Assembly (NCBI GenBank): GCA_013396995.1
Contig: VWZP01006690.1
Span: 1,512,879-1,576,878, forward strand
Direction of reading: 5' to 3'
Origin: Dicaeum eximium
Lineage: Eukaryota > Chordata > Aves > Passeriformes > Dicaeidae
DNA length: 64,000 nt
Shown: positions 49,301 to 60,389 of the stretch, one piece after another
Position numbering within the stretch: position 1 is the first letter of the stretch
Layout: every line of letters begins with the position of its first letter
Position numbers and translations under genes: made by a program
Notes under the pieces: generated by a model
What the model saw: the letters and a program-made list of their open reading frames with translations, nothing else
Database searches by the model: none
Told to the model about the DNA's origin: nothing

Positions 49301-52300
49301 CAGTAATGAGGGATGTGACCCTGTAATCTGCTGCAGAATTGCTGTCATTTCCTACTGCCATTAAGATGCAGAATGGGAGCTGCTCTTGCTCTCACGTGGA
49401 CACTTAAACAATTTTTCTTTCTGTGCAGTTTCAGCCAATCCACACTAACAGTCTATTGGACTGGCATGTTCTTTGTCCCTCAGGATGGAAAAATGGAATT
49501 GATTCCTCTGAGAAGAAAGGGAGCAGGTATTTGTTATCATAAGGCGAATTTGTAAAGTTCTGGTGGTTCAGCTCTTCCCCTTCATTTTTTCAGCTCACTC
49601 CAAGTCATTGAATCTCTTGCATCTTACCCCATTGGATGGAACAGCACAGCATTCAACATTATTAACTATAGCCAGGATGATTCTTGACAGTGAAAATGAG
49701 CAGCAAAAAGTGAACAATCACCTGAGAAAGCATTTATCCACTTGAGCTTTATGACCTGCAACAGAAAGTTTTTCAGTGAGCAAAGGCCTTTTTCACTTGG
49801 AATAGTTCTGTTGCTGTTGCTGTTGTGCTTTTCCACCCCAGTGAAATCAGTGGCATTAACCTCGAAGCACCTGAAGAGCTCAGGTCAGAGGACCAGACCT
49901 TCTGCACTAGTAAAGCCCAGTAACTACTCCCATTTTAACCCCCCCAGTGCGTTGATATGTCCCACAGTCAGGCTTGTAGGAACAACTTCCCTGCCATGTG
50001 TAAGTAGCTCCTGCTGGACAGTGAGGGGCCAGAGTGCTGGAGGTGGCACTTGGTGCTGGCACAGGGCTCTAAATTAGAAACTTAGGGAACCATTTGGCTT
50101 TTCTCACCCCCTTGTCAAGAGCCATTTCTTTGGTTTTTCAGCACATGGAATAAGTTCAGATGAGCACACACCACTCTGAGAAGACCCAAGGCTTTCTGCA
50201 CAGAGCATTTCTCTGAGGTAAGAGGCAGAGCACCAAGCATGGGGCTAGCTGGGCTAGCTGGGGCTGCTCTGAGCCCTCAGTGCTGAGCCTCTGGAATTCT
50301 TCTCTCCTGATAAGCAGAGGCTGCATGGTTGTACCCTATTCCAGCCACACTCAAGTGTTGGCAATTGAAAATGGCTATCCCAAAAACAAGACAAGATGCT
50401 GTTAAGTCTCATGTGCACTCTCTTTTCAGATTCCTACCATCAATTATTCCACTTGTCTGTAATGGCTTCAGACTCTTTTATCTTCCTCTCAGTGGATTTC
50501 TCTGCTGCTTTGCATTTAAATTCACCTTGTCTTCCTAAATGCAGGACAAAATGTAAGCAGTAAATGAGCCAGGCAAAAACAAACATGCTGTTGTTTTCTT
50601 GGCTTTCTCTGCCCTCCTGAGCAAAGGACATTTCTATATCCCTTTGAGAAAGCCATCCAGTGATGAATACCTATTTGAAAACAAATGGGTAGGATTGTAC
50701 CAGCCACCTACTTCTCAGCCTTAGAAAGAGTAGGAAAATCCACCCATCCATAAATATTTTTTAGGATGATAATTCTGAAAATAAAGTAGGCTGGAACGTT
50801 CCCCATCAGGCCAGGCTGCAGCATCCAGCTTATATCAATTACTGTCTATTTGACATGCTTCATGCTCTCTTCATTAACAGGATGAAAGGTTTTATGGGAT
50901 AATAACCCAGTTACAGTGAGCAAATGTATTTGTGAGACCAAAGGCCGAGTCCTTTCTCCTTGCAGAAGGAGCCTTGAGACTGCAGCAATTGGCAGTGGTC
51001 TAGGATGGATAAATCACAGGAGCAAACCTTCTGTCCCACAGAGCACTGTCCCACCCATGAATCACTGAGGACAAAGAATCCCCACTGCAGGGAAGCTGAG
51101 AGAGCCGAGATCATCTTGGTGAGGATGCTGCTGCAGGAGGGAAATAGAACAGCCACTGGCTTCAGCCAGATATTGGAGATGCTGTAATTGGAGTTACTGC
51201 CATGTTAAATGGTCCCTCATGGTTTCCTCGTCTCAATCAAGGTTTGATTGAAAACCTGTGACCTGAAATTGTGGTCATTACCTTACCAGAACTTATTGGT
51301 TTTCTCACTCTTCAGGCAGTAGGCAGATGGTAATTGTTTCCTAAAACATTTCTCAGCTGAATAGCAGTGACAAACACTCTTCTCACCTCAGAAAATCCCA
51401 AAGCACATTACAAAGTGCCTGGACGAAGAGGACAGATGTGTTTTCCTTGGATCTGGCAGTAGCCATGCAATAGCCACTCTCATCAGGGAAGAGGTATGCT
51501 TGGCTAATGGAAAATAATCATACCTGGCCTTCCAGCCCAGCTGTCCCACACTGTTAATCTCATTGTACCTGCACTCAAATTACCAGTGGGGATCCTCTTC
51601 TCCCTCTGCATCAACTAATTGTGTGGAAAATCTGTCCCAACACAACCAGAGCAGACTGTGAGTAAGAATGGAGGAGGCTGTGCAGTAAGGGATTGCTAGC
51701 AAGAGGCAAACACTCTTTAATATTCTCCCAGTTCTCCATCCCTCCACTGGGGCCAGCTGAGCTTGAGCCCAATGTGTGTTCCCTCTTGCAGCCTGACTTT
51801 GCTGGGTGCAAAGAGCACAATTTCCCCCTGGCTGTGTTTTCTGTGTGGGACAGGGCTGCATGTGAGGTTCTTGCTGCTGGGCTCTATTCCAGTTCACACA
51901 ACCCATGCACCATAAAAAGGACAAAAACATCCACACAGATCACATATTACTGCACAGTGTCATCAACACATCTCATTGTACAATCCTAATCTATGTTCTG
52001 TATAAAAATGTGGTATTCAAAACCCCACCATGCTGGCTTTACTGGCAGGCACTGTGAGATAGAACCTGAGAGGAATCACAGTAAGGACTTAAGTGGGGTC
52101 TGTACTCATGGCACGTGAAATCAAATTAGTAGGATAGAAATTATTTGTTTTAAGCTCAGACCATGGGCTGAATTTAGAGCTCTAAATCAGTGTTTACCTT
52201 GTTGAATGATGGGTTCTTGCAGGAGAGCATTTACTACAAAAACAAAGCTTTTTATCCAAATCAGTGAGTGTCAGAGTTTGAATTATGGCTGTGAGAGAAA

Positions 52301-52812
52301 GTGTTTTGTTTCTGTCACCTCCTTAGTCAATGCTAATTTGACCAAGGTGTGAATGAGTTAGTGTTGCTCCCAAAAATTCTGTGACATGCAAAAAGCCACC
52401 TTCTCCCCAGCACATGGAGCCTTTGGGACTCCTTTCAGACATCCTCAGAGAGTCCAGATGAAAAATCTGCCTTCAGATGATGGAAGACAGGTTAGTAACT
52501 TGCAGGATATTTATTTCAAGAAGCAAAGTCATGCCTACAACAAAACAACTGAAGAAAGGAGAAATGCACAGTGGGCACACATTGAAAGTTTCTACTAATC
52601 TGCTCCAAGGTGAGGCTGAAGGGCAACAGCCACAGCCAGCACAGCAAAGAACAGCATGTCAGAGATAGGAACAGCCTGTGGAGCTCACCAGCAGAAGATT
52701 TGGGAGACAGAAGGTCTCTCTGTACAGGGGTGGTGTGAACTGCAGAGCCACCTCAGGTGAGGTGAATATCAGCTCACTGCAGCACTTGCTCCATAAAGCA
52801 TTATTTACTAAC
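40338..52812. other. No gene seen; mostly unique sequence
   Basis: No recognised protein, RNA gene or complete mobile element was found. Small local repeats occur: a two-copy 23/24-bp duplication at 44934-44980, a GGGCTAGCT doublet near 50242, and CCAAG/CCAAA words near 47070-47090. GC-rich patches (42700-42870, 43920-44040, 48600-48780) have overlapping open frames without recognisable products. Confidence 0.4.
44934..44980. repeat. Two-copy 23/24-bp tandem duplication
   Basis: The units at 44934-44957 and 44958-44980 share AGCATG(G/C)CTAATCTTT and a CCAA(A/G)CA leader. They differ by two substitutions and one T. It is a simple local duplication. Confidence 0.85.
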
Positions 52813-52830
52813 TTTTTTTTTTTTTTTTTT
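52813..52830. repeat. T18 homopolymer
   Basis: Eighteen consecutive T follow TTTACTAAC. On the minus strand it would be an A18 run. No retrocopied element is evident next to it. Confidence 0.95.
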
Positions 52831-52902
52831 CAATTTTCTGGTCTGACGTTATTTTGTGCAGACCCCATGGTCTCAGTGGAAGCTTCTACTCGAAAAGTCT
52901 CC

Positions 52903-52936
52903 TTTAGCATCTCTCAGAACTGGGAGAGATGCTAAA
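52903..52936. repeat. Perfect 13-bp inverted repeat (hairpin)
   Basis: TTTAGCATCTCTC (52903-52915) is the exact reverse complement of GAGAGATGCTAAA (52924-52936), with an 8-base loop between. Transcribed RNA from either strand would form a stable short hairpin. It is too short for a typical animal pre-miRNA (about 60-70 nt), and the flanks do not extend the pairing. Confidence 0.85.
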
Positions 52937-53362
52937 CTGGCACGGCAAAAAAATAACAATCATTTGAGAGCAATTTATTTCCTGCTGTTATAGACTGGCA
53001 AACACTCATTTCCATACCACCTACAGTTGTGTGTGCATCTCTTTGTTCTGATATTGAGGAAAAAACCCACTTGTATTCTTTCAATACAAACAATCCTTGG
53101 CTTGAATTTTTAGTTGGTCAAATAATGCTAAAGAAGGAAATATTGGAATTTCTGCCTGTGCCATGGGACTATTCAAGCAGGCAAACTCTGTTACAGCCAT
53201 GGTCTTATCAGAGGAAAGCGAAATCTCCTCATTAAATCTTGATTGTTGTTGTTTTCAAGAAGAGAGGCCTCTCTACTGCAGGCAAAATGTGAGGACTGTG
53301 AAAACAAGTGGTGGCAGCCTGCAGAGGGAGGCTGTGTGTGGAGCCACCCCAGGGGGAAGGGG

Positions 53363-53718
53363 ACAGCCAGCCCTGCAGTGTGGCACTGCAGGGTGGGTGG
53401 CACTGCTCAGCACCCAGATGTGGCACAGCCAGCCCTGCAGGGTGGGTGGCACTGCTCAGCACCCAGGTGTGGCACAGCCAGCCCTGCAGGGTGGGTGGCA
53501 CTGCTCAGCACCCAGATGTGGCACAGCCAGCCCTGCAGGGTGGCACTGCTCATCACCCAAATGTGGCACAGCCAGCCCTGCAGGGTGGCACTGCCCAGCA
53601 CCCAGATGTGGCACAGCCAGCCCTGCAGGGTGGGTGGCACTGCCCAGCACCCAGATGTGGCACAGCCAGCCCTGCAGGGTGGGTGGCACTGCTCAGCACC
53701 CAGATGTGGCACAGCCAC
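53363..53718. repeat. 49-bp minisatellite (six full units plus partials)
   Basis: Full units start at 53420, 53469, 53518, 53563, 53608 and 53657, each beginning GTGGCACAGCCAGCCCTGCA. Units 1, 2, 5 and 6 are 49 bp. Units 3 and 4 are 45 bp because they lack one GGTG copy. A leading variant unit (53363-53419) has a 13-bp internal insertion (TGTGGCACTGCAG), and a 13-bp partial unit ends the array. Point variants (CTCAG/CCCAG/CTCAT, AGAT/AGGT/AAAT) distinguish copies. No unit contains a stop codon in any frame, so overlapping open frames of 150-212 codons cover the array. I read those as a composition effect and not as genes. Confidence 0.95.
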
Positions 53719-55914
53719 ACTGTCCATCTGCTGGCCCCCAGCTCCATTGCCCCTGGATTCTGTAGCTGAACACCAAACCCAACATTTGGCACATGTGCAC
53801 AGCCTGGCTTCCCTCTGTCTCACCTTTACAGAAACCAATCCAGCAAAAATCCCCACACCTTCCTTTGCCTCCTGCCCATGACTGACCTCTGGACATCAGA
53901 AATTCAGTCAGGAAGGCTTCATTGGACAAGGACATATGCCAAAGCTCACCTTTCCAGAAGGATGGCCAAAATCTGAACCAATAAGTTAAAAGTAAAGCAA
54001 TTAAGAGCATACTCCAATGGAAGTGGCATTGAACCCGATTTTGTGTATTCATTTCTAATTATTCTTTGCATCCTCGAGCAAAATCCTTTAGCCTGAATGC
54101 AGCAAAATATCCAACCACCTATGCCCTACAAGATTTGAGGTGTAATGTAAAACAGAGCCCCCACAGCATCTCCACTAGACTTTTACTAGTCTGTCATCTG
54201 TTGAAAAGGATATAAAATTAGCCCTGTTTTCCTACTGTCTTACTTGTTTGGGGAGAAGGCGAGAAGCAGAAAATATGGAGAGAGGATGAGGTACAAAAGC
54301 TTGTGACATAAAGATAATTCTGCTTATTTAAAAAAGAAAAACATCTTAGAATATTATCTTGTGAAGGTTGCAGTTTGAAAGCAATGTAAGTGGTTTTCAG
54401 CAATTATGGTTAATGTATCTAGAAATAATCTAAATGGTTAGTAAAATGTTGACTGGAAGATAAACATATTTATGTTATATGAAACCAGATATTAGAATTG
54501 CTTTTTTGACACTTCAAATGCAGGAAGCATTGACTAGACAAAGTCTAGTCATTTTACTAACACTCTTAAGAAATGTTAATAAGACTTTTTCCTGCTGTAT
54601 TTTAAATGGAAGAGGGGGTGCAAACAAAACTGCAGATGGGTTTCTTTGCTTTGCTGGGGTATCCAGCTATCCTTCAACCCACCAGACAGACTTTTGTTTA
54701 CATACCTGCATAAAATTGCTCAAGAACCTTTAACTGATGCCAGGATCCAAACCTCAGTGTGTGTTCAGAGAGCAGATTCCTGACACCTACTGCCCCTGCT
54801 CTGAGCCAGCTGGGGGACATTAATCCAATTATCAGCTACAGGTGAATGCATGATTTAGGGGTATAGGAAGTTACACTGAGAGATTTTTTTTTAATTTGTT
54901 GGCAATATCAGAGCTAGGTTTTTATGCCAATGCAGCTGGAATGAAGCTGACTTTCACTCCCTTCATTGGAGGCACCAGCCTCTGCCTTGGTGCCTGTGAT
55001 CACTGCTGGGCCAGGCTGGGAGGGACAAACCTGCTGCTCCACAAACCTTGGAGCACCAGGGCTGCCTTTGGCTTTTGATACTCTGCTAAGCAAGGGAAAC
55101 CTGGAATCAGTCAGGCCTTGCTGGAAGCTCACATCAAAGTAAGCTTTTAATTTATGATGAAGGATTTTAAATACCCCACCTTCCCAAAACAGCTGAAGTC
55201 CCCATTGTACCTACACAGGCTCAATTGCCAGAATATTTAACTACGTGTCTAACAGAAGACACGACCTTCACTATGCCTTTAATTCTGAAAATAAACGACT
55301 AAGAAAACATTTAAGTCTTTGCAAAGCAAGTTGGATTGTTTTCCTTTTGCTGTTGTTCCTGTTTGGTTGCTTTTTTCTGAGAGCAGACTGGATTGACTAC
55401 AAAAAAGGAAGACAAGTTAAAAGTACAAAATCTATAAAAAACTAGTGTTCCAAGGAGCAAGCACTTGCACTAAGAAATCTTTGTTGATTGTTGCTAATAT
55501 CTATGATAATTAAGCTAAAAATACCCACAAAGCAATAGAATTTGCAGAGATGAGTCTATTGTCTTAAGCAAATAATGAAGCCAGGAACAGTTAAATTGAT
55601 CTCATGACTCTCATTTCAATAATAAAGCAGCAACAACTGTTAATCTATAGCACTCAGTTTAAATTACAAACCCAGCGCTGAATGGGCAATTTCATTAGAG
55701 AGAGCACAGCTAAGAGAGAAACAGCTGGCAGGGAAAAAGAGCCATCCCCACTGAAATCCAACCTCCCTGAGAATTTCCTGTTGCTCTGCACCCAGACTCA
55801 GCATCAGGAGCAGCTCTCACCACTACCAGGTGCATCTGCTGGAAGCTTTTGGTGTCCAGGTAATTCCCTTTTATTTCACCCCAAGGCCACCAGGATCCAG
55901 GGGTGCTCTGGGCT
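53719..55914. other. No gene seen
   Basis: AT-rich sequence at 54060-54480 and 55140-55680 alternates with a slightly GC-richer part at 54740-55080. There is no recognised exon, RNA gene or repeat terminus. Confidence 0.4.
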
Positions 55915-56050
55915 CCAGGATGGACATGGGGATCACCAGGATGGACACAGGGATCACCAGGAGGGACACAGGCATCACCAGGAGGGACACAGGATCACCA
56001 GGAGGGACACAGGAATCATCAGGATGGACACAGGATCACCAGGAAGGGCA
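55915..56050. repeat. ~21-bp minisatellite
   Basis: Six units of 20 or 21 bp follow the pattern CCAGGA(T/G)GGACACAGG(G)ATCA, followed by a partial CCAGGAAGGGCAGG. The two length classes come from loss of one base before ATCA. It lies inside the longest open frame of the window (55682-56368, plus strand, 228 codons). There the repeat would encode short runs such as MDTGITRRDTGITRRDTG before its frame shifts. The frame length is explained by the repeat and shows no known domain. Confidence 0.92.
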
Positions 56051-56573
56051 GGGGAGGGAGGGCAGCACTTCACCCCACATCTGCCTGGAACCAGTGCCGT
56101 CAGAGAGGCTCCAGGACACAAGACACGTGTGTGTCCCCATGGAGAGGAGCAGCTCAGTGAGCAGATGGGAACTGGCTTTTTCCTCTTTTTATTCTCGTCC
56201 CCAAAATTAACACATGGTCTGCAAGCCAATCAAACTCACCCACGGATACTAGCACTGCCTAGAAGAGACAGTCATCTTTTTAAATTAGATCCTTTCAAAC
56301 ACTTACACAGATCCTTGGATCTTGCAGGGGCTGTGGAACTGAAACCAATGAACATCCACAGTAGGTGAGGGGAGGAAAGGCTTCCACCATCTCTCCTGGC
56401 AGCTGTACAGAGCTTATGGGAGGAAGAACGTCCTGTTCTCACTGAAGGGAGCAGGCAGGACTATAAATACCCACATGGAACATATTTACTGAAGGATGGA
56501 GTGCCATACTAACAACCATTTTTTCAGGCTAGGACCAAATTTCACAGGTATTAGCAACTTCCTGAAATAAAGT

Positions 56574-57035
56574 CAGAGAATCAGAGGATAACTGAGGTGA
56601 GAAAGCTCCCGGTTCAGCCTCCTGTTTAAAGCTGACAAATTCTATGCTAAGGAAGGTTGTTGAGGGCCTTTCCAGCTCTCCTCTGATAAATCTCAAGGTT
56701 GGAGACCCCACAGCCTCCCCAGGGAATATGGTTCCTGTGCTGCATAACCCTTATCCTGAGGACTTTTTTCCATATACAAACAGAAGGAATTTCCCTGCTT
56801 CCATGCATGCCCACTGCCTTCTCTTTTTGCAGCACGCTGTGGCAGAGTCTGAGTCCATCATCTACCCTGCCTCTTTCCATTAATGGTAGACAGTGACTAG
56901 GTGCCCCCTTATCTTATCTCCTCCAGGATAAATAAACCCAGCCCTCAGAGCCTCTCCTGACATACCATGTGCTGCACTCTCCTGAACACCCCATTGACTT
57001 TCTGCTGGACTTGCTTCCCCACAGTGTCCAACCTG
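56574..57035 (-). mobile_element. CR1 LINE 3'-end fragment, 5'-truncated
   Basis: On the plus strand the order of blocks matches the reverse complement of a CR1 3' region as I recall it. It starts with an AGAATCAGAGGATAAC-like end, then AAGGTTGGAGACCCCACAGC and CCCTTATCCTGAGGACTTTT. Further on come CTCCTCCAGGATAAATAAAC, CCAGCCCTCAGAGCCTCTCC, and CCTGAACACCCCATTGACTT. The element therefore lies on the minus strand with its 3' end near 56574. The reverse-transcriptase region is missing, as usual for truncated LINE copies. Divergence is considerable, which suggests an old subfamily. The upper limit is uncertain and may extend towards 57140. Confidence 0.8.
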
Positions 57036-57140
57036 TGAGTGCAGTGTCTGACCTGTGCCACACCTGAACAGCCCAGAGCACAGGCAGGTGTCAGCACCTC
57101 AAATACACCTGCAGTGGCCCAAGTGCCCCAGGCCCTCTCT

Positions 57141-59932
57141 GCAGAGCTCCCTGAGCTGTGTGTCCCCAGCCCACGGGGCTGAGCTGTCCCCAGGGCAGCA
57201 CTGGCTGTGTTTTACCTCACTGAGTGGCATCAGGTACTCATTACCTGTTCAGCAAGATTTCCAAGGTTTTTGTCTGTCATTGAAAATGGACCTAGAAGGT
57301 TTGGTGACATATTCTGTGTGCCTTCATGAAAAAGAGGAATGGCTGTGCCCTGTGCATTTAGCCAGCCTCCCTCGTGCCATGGTGGTTTACACCAACATCA
57401 CACTCCTAAACCCCAAATTCCAGCTGACATCAGCAAGAGTTTTTAGTGACTGCAATGACCTTGAGAATACTCCTGCACAGCAGCAGGATCAGGATGTCAG
57501 CATTAGTGCTGGAGTGGGGCTGTTTTAACAGGACTTTGCTGAAAAGGAAGGCAGATTTAGTTGCTGCTCAAGCGGAGGTGGGGGTGTGGTGTTGAAATCT
57601 ATAACCAGTATCCCTGTTTAAAATTCTGTTAGCAAAATTTATGACACACATTGAAGCCTCATTTCCCCCCTAGTAAGAATATTTCTTTCAGCTATTCATT
57701 TTGCATTTCATGAGACCTTCTGCAGATGCAGTGAGCTATACACTCTACTCTGCTCATAGAGCATCCTGAGATCTAGATGCTTCAAAACCTGGGTGTATTG
57801 TAATGACTGTATAGAATATCTCAATGAAACCCCACATCTGCATCCTTGATAATTCATTTGTATTCAAGTGGAAATGTTCATTGCAGCTTTTGCAAATGCT
57901 GATATAAGCCATGGAGTGGATGTTCACAAAACTCAACCTCCTGTGCCCAGATTCTTTACAGAGTTCATCCTATACATGGGATCTCCTTTATCACAGGAGT
58001 TGTGTAAATCATTGCCCCTCCCTGATGAAATTTCTATTTTTCTCCTCTCTTGCTGCAATTACAAATGCAGTGTACAAGTACACCATGGTTATGCTTCTTT
58101 AATTTTGTTATAACACCCAGGGAATAATTAGTTCTGTATCTTCTAATAACAAACAAATATATTCATTCAAAAATTAAATATTTACTTGCCAAAGAGCCAC
58201 CACAAGTTGTTGTGAGTGCTTGTCTTCATTATGTATGGGAAATTAAATGGACTTTGTACCATAATTCTGCTGGTATAATAAAGGATTATGCATGACAAGG
58301 GAAAAGTGACCCCATTTGGTTGGAAAGCAACACCCCCTTCTCATTAAACTTTACTTCATATTGCAACAAGCTCAGGTCTTATCATATATAACAAGTTCAG
58401 ACTTCTTTACTGTGCTGAGACACCCTGTCTGCCCAGGAGCTACAGGACTAACCTAGTTTAGATTTGAAGAAAACCTTGGGTGGTACCAAATATCCAGTGT
58501 TAGGTGAAATGTGCACAGCCAGAAGAATTCTCATTCCCTTCCCATCTGCCAACAATGAATTGATGAAGTGGGAATGCTCTAAATAAAAAATAAAACCAAA
58601 TTTTTTAAAAGCCCCAGAATCAATGTATCAAAAGCTAAAGGTAGAAAGGTTACCCAAATGTCTGCACCCACCTGCAGCTGGTTTGTCCTTTCTAGCCTGG
58701 TGAGGACAGATCAGAAAGCATCAAAGATCCTGCTTTGGGTCCTGTTTTAACAGATCATAGTTGTGCACAACCCATTGTCTACAGCTGAAAACAGCGTTGG
58801 GACTGTTTTTGTAACAGAGCTGCATTAGGTAAACACATTTCCTTAGAATCTACTGCAACCAAAACCTAGAAGTCTCCTAATTTCTCTTTCTTGGACACAT
58901 CAGTTGTAAGTAAAACCCTCTGCCCTGGAGCTGGGGCACATGATTTGCACTCCTACACTTCTGTTATCCTGCACACTTGTTTGCTGGCCCTGGGGAATCT
59001 GATTTTTCCCATCTTCTTTGGAAACATCATAATGCTGGAGGTTTTGAATTTTGACCCTTGCCTTCAGGCTATTAAACTCTTGTTCCAGTCCTTTTAGATT
59101 AGATATCCCAACTTCTAACTGGCTTTAGGAGGTTAAAATGCACAGAGAAGACCTTTAGCTTTTTACATCAACTAATCTACTGCTAAACCAACAGCAGTGT
59201 CCCTCTCTCTGCCGATATGCTAACCTCCTGTCACTACATGAAAGGGTTTAACAGTTTCTAGGGCATGGAATACACTCAAGCACAGAATTTTGAACTGCTT
59301 TTCACCATGGATTTCATGTACAATTTGAGGCTTGCGAGGCATTACCCAAATGAGACACGACAGTTCTGCTTTTCCAACAGGAGCAGCAATAACCACAAAC
59401 ACACGACCTGGTGACCATGCTCAAGTCCCAGCAAGCCCCTGCACGGTCAGATAAATCAGGTGTTCATGGGTTACAGGTGCCAGAGCTGCCTGCTGTCTGC
59501 CCACACCTGGGGTTCTGCAGGGCACACCTCGACCCGAGGGCACAGCCACAGCTCCCTGCGGCCACAAGCCACCACCCAGGAGCTCTGTGTCCCTCCACTT
59601 CCCTGCACAGCTCTGCAGCCTCTCCAAACCTCTTCCACTGCAGGCTTACACCTTCCAGGGAAGAGATTATGCCAAGCTGGAGGGCAGAGCTGTGCCCAGC
59701 TGTCCCCATGCTGCCTGCAGCCACCCAGCTCTGGCTGGTGTGCACTGGGCAGCAGCACAGCCTGGGCCAGGTGACTGCCCAGGGCATCACCAGCATGTGA
59801 AAAAACTGCCTAAGTCACTTTTAACCGTGTTTAGGACAGAGGTTTATGCCCAGATTTTAGACAAAAAAATGTGTTGTGTGTTTCTAGGCATGTTCACAGT
59901 CCTGAAACACAGGGAATCTCACCTTGGTAATC
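57141..59932. other. No gene seen
   Basis: A 157-codon open frame (57055-57528, plus strand) begins inside or next to the CR1 fragment and has no recognised domain. AT-rich sequence follows at 57600-58650. The stretch at 59410-59800 is GC-rich with overlapping open frames on both strands and a few CpG, but no recognisable product. Confidence 0.4.
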
Positions 59933-60389
59933 TGATGCCTTGTGGAGGCTGACCTACAACAGACATTACACAGAGTTAAAGAATAAAGCATGGATTTATT
60001 AAAAGGCCTCAATGGATGCACCTTGGGCAGCACAAGAGCCCAGCCAGGGCTGCACCCAAGATGAACCAAAATGGCCACAAAATGGACACCGGGCACGGGC
60101 TCTGGCACTTTGATCAGTTCTGCTCCATTTGCACCTTGGAGTTCATTGTCCAATTCCAGCTTGAGCCCATCAAGTCCCATCCTTCTTATTTTTCTGTCTT
60201 CAGCCCACATTGTTTGTGCTCTTGGGCCTGAGATTTGGATCATTTGTCCTTGGTCCCCAGCTGGAGAAGGAATTGTTTTGTCTCCCTGCTCTGTGCACAG
60301 AGATCACCATCCCCTGATATGAAGCCCAAACCCACGCACTAAAGCAGCACAGAACCTGAAAAATATAAAAGCCAAAACCTGAGGCATCA
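59933..60389 (-). mobile_element. Solo LTR with 7-bp perfect inverted termini (457 bp)
   Basis: The element starts TGATGCC and ends GGCATCA on the plus strand, a perfect 7-bp inverted pair. Read on the minus strand it begins TGATGCCTCAGGTTTTGGC. It runs through a U3-like part to a R/U5-like tail with AATAAA (59995-60000), then TTTAACTCTGTGTAATG and GGTCAGCCTCCACAAGGCATCA-type termination. I recall this wording from songbird ERV LTRs. No internal genes adjoin it. The flanks (GTAATC on the left, TTTCAT on the right) do not match, so there is no visible target-site duplication. This may reflect mutation or recombination between LTRs at different loci. A 119-codon minus-strand open frame here has no recognised domain and is treated as incidental. 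Confidence 0.86.
59995..60000 (-). terminator. Poly(A) signal of the 59933-60389 LTR
   Basis: The minus strand reads AATAAA in the context TTTTAATAAATCCATGC, 63-68 bases before the LTR's 3' end, the normal retroviral position. Confidence 0.65.

Noticed and set aside
53363..53718. CRISPR-like array
   Set aside because: The units are contiguous with no unique spacers and lie in vertebrate-type DNA. It is a minisatellite.
53163..53881. Overlapping 153-, 200- and 212-codon plus-strand frames, and minus-strand frames up to 149 codons
   Set aside because: All cross the 49-bp minisatellite, whose unit lacks stops in every frame. Simultaneous openness of all frames indicates composition, not coding.
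55682..56368. 228-codon open frame, the longest in the window
   Set aside because: It is lengthened by the stop-free ~21-bp minisatellite, has no recognised domain and no splice or start context of note.
57055..57528. 157-codon open frame
   Set aside because: Starts at the edge of a CR1 fragment and shows no known domain.
59884..60243. 119-codon minus-strand frame that looks protein-like
   Set aside because: It lies almost wholly inside an LTR, which is non-coding, and crosses the LTR end and poly(A) signal.
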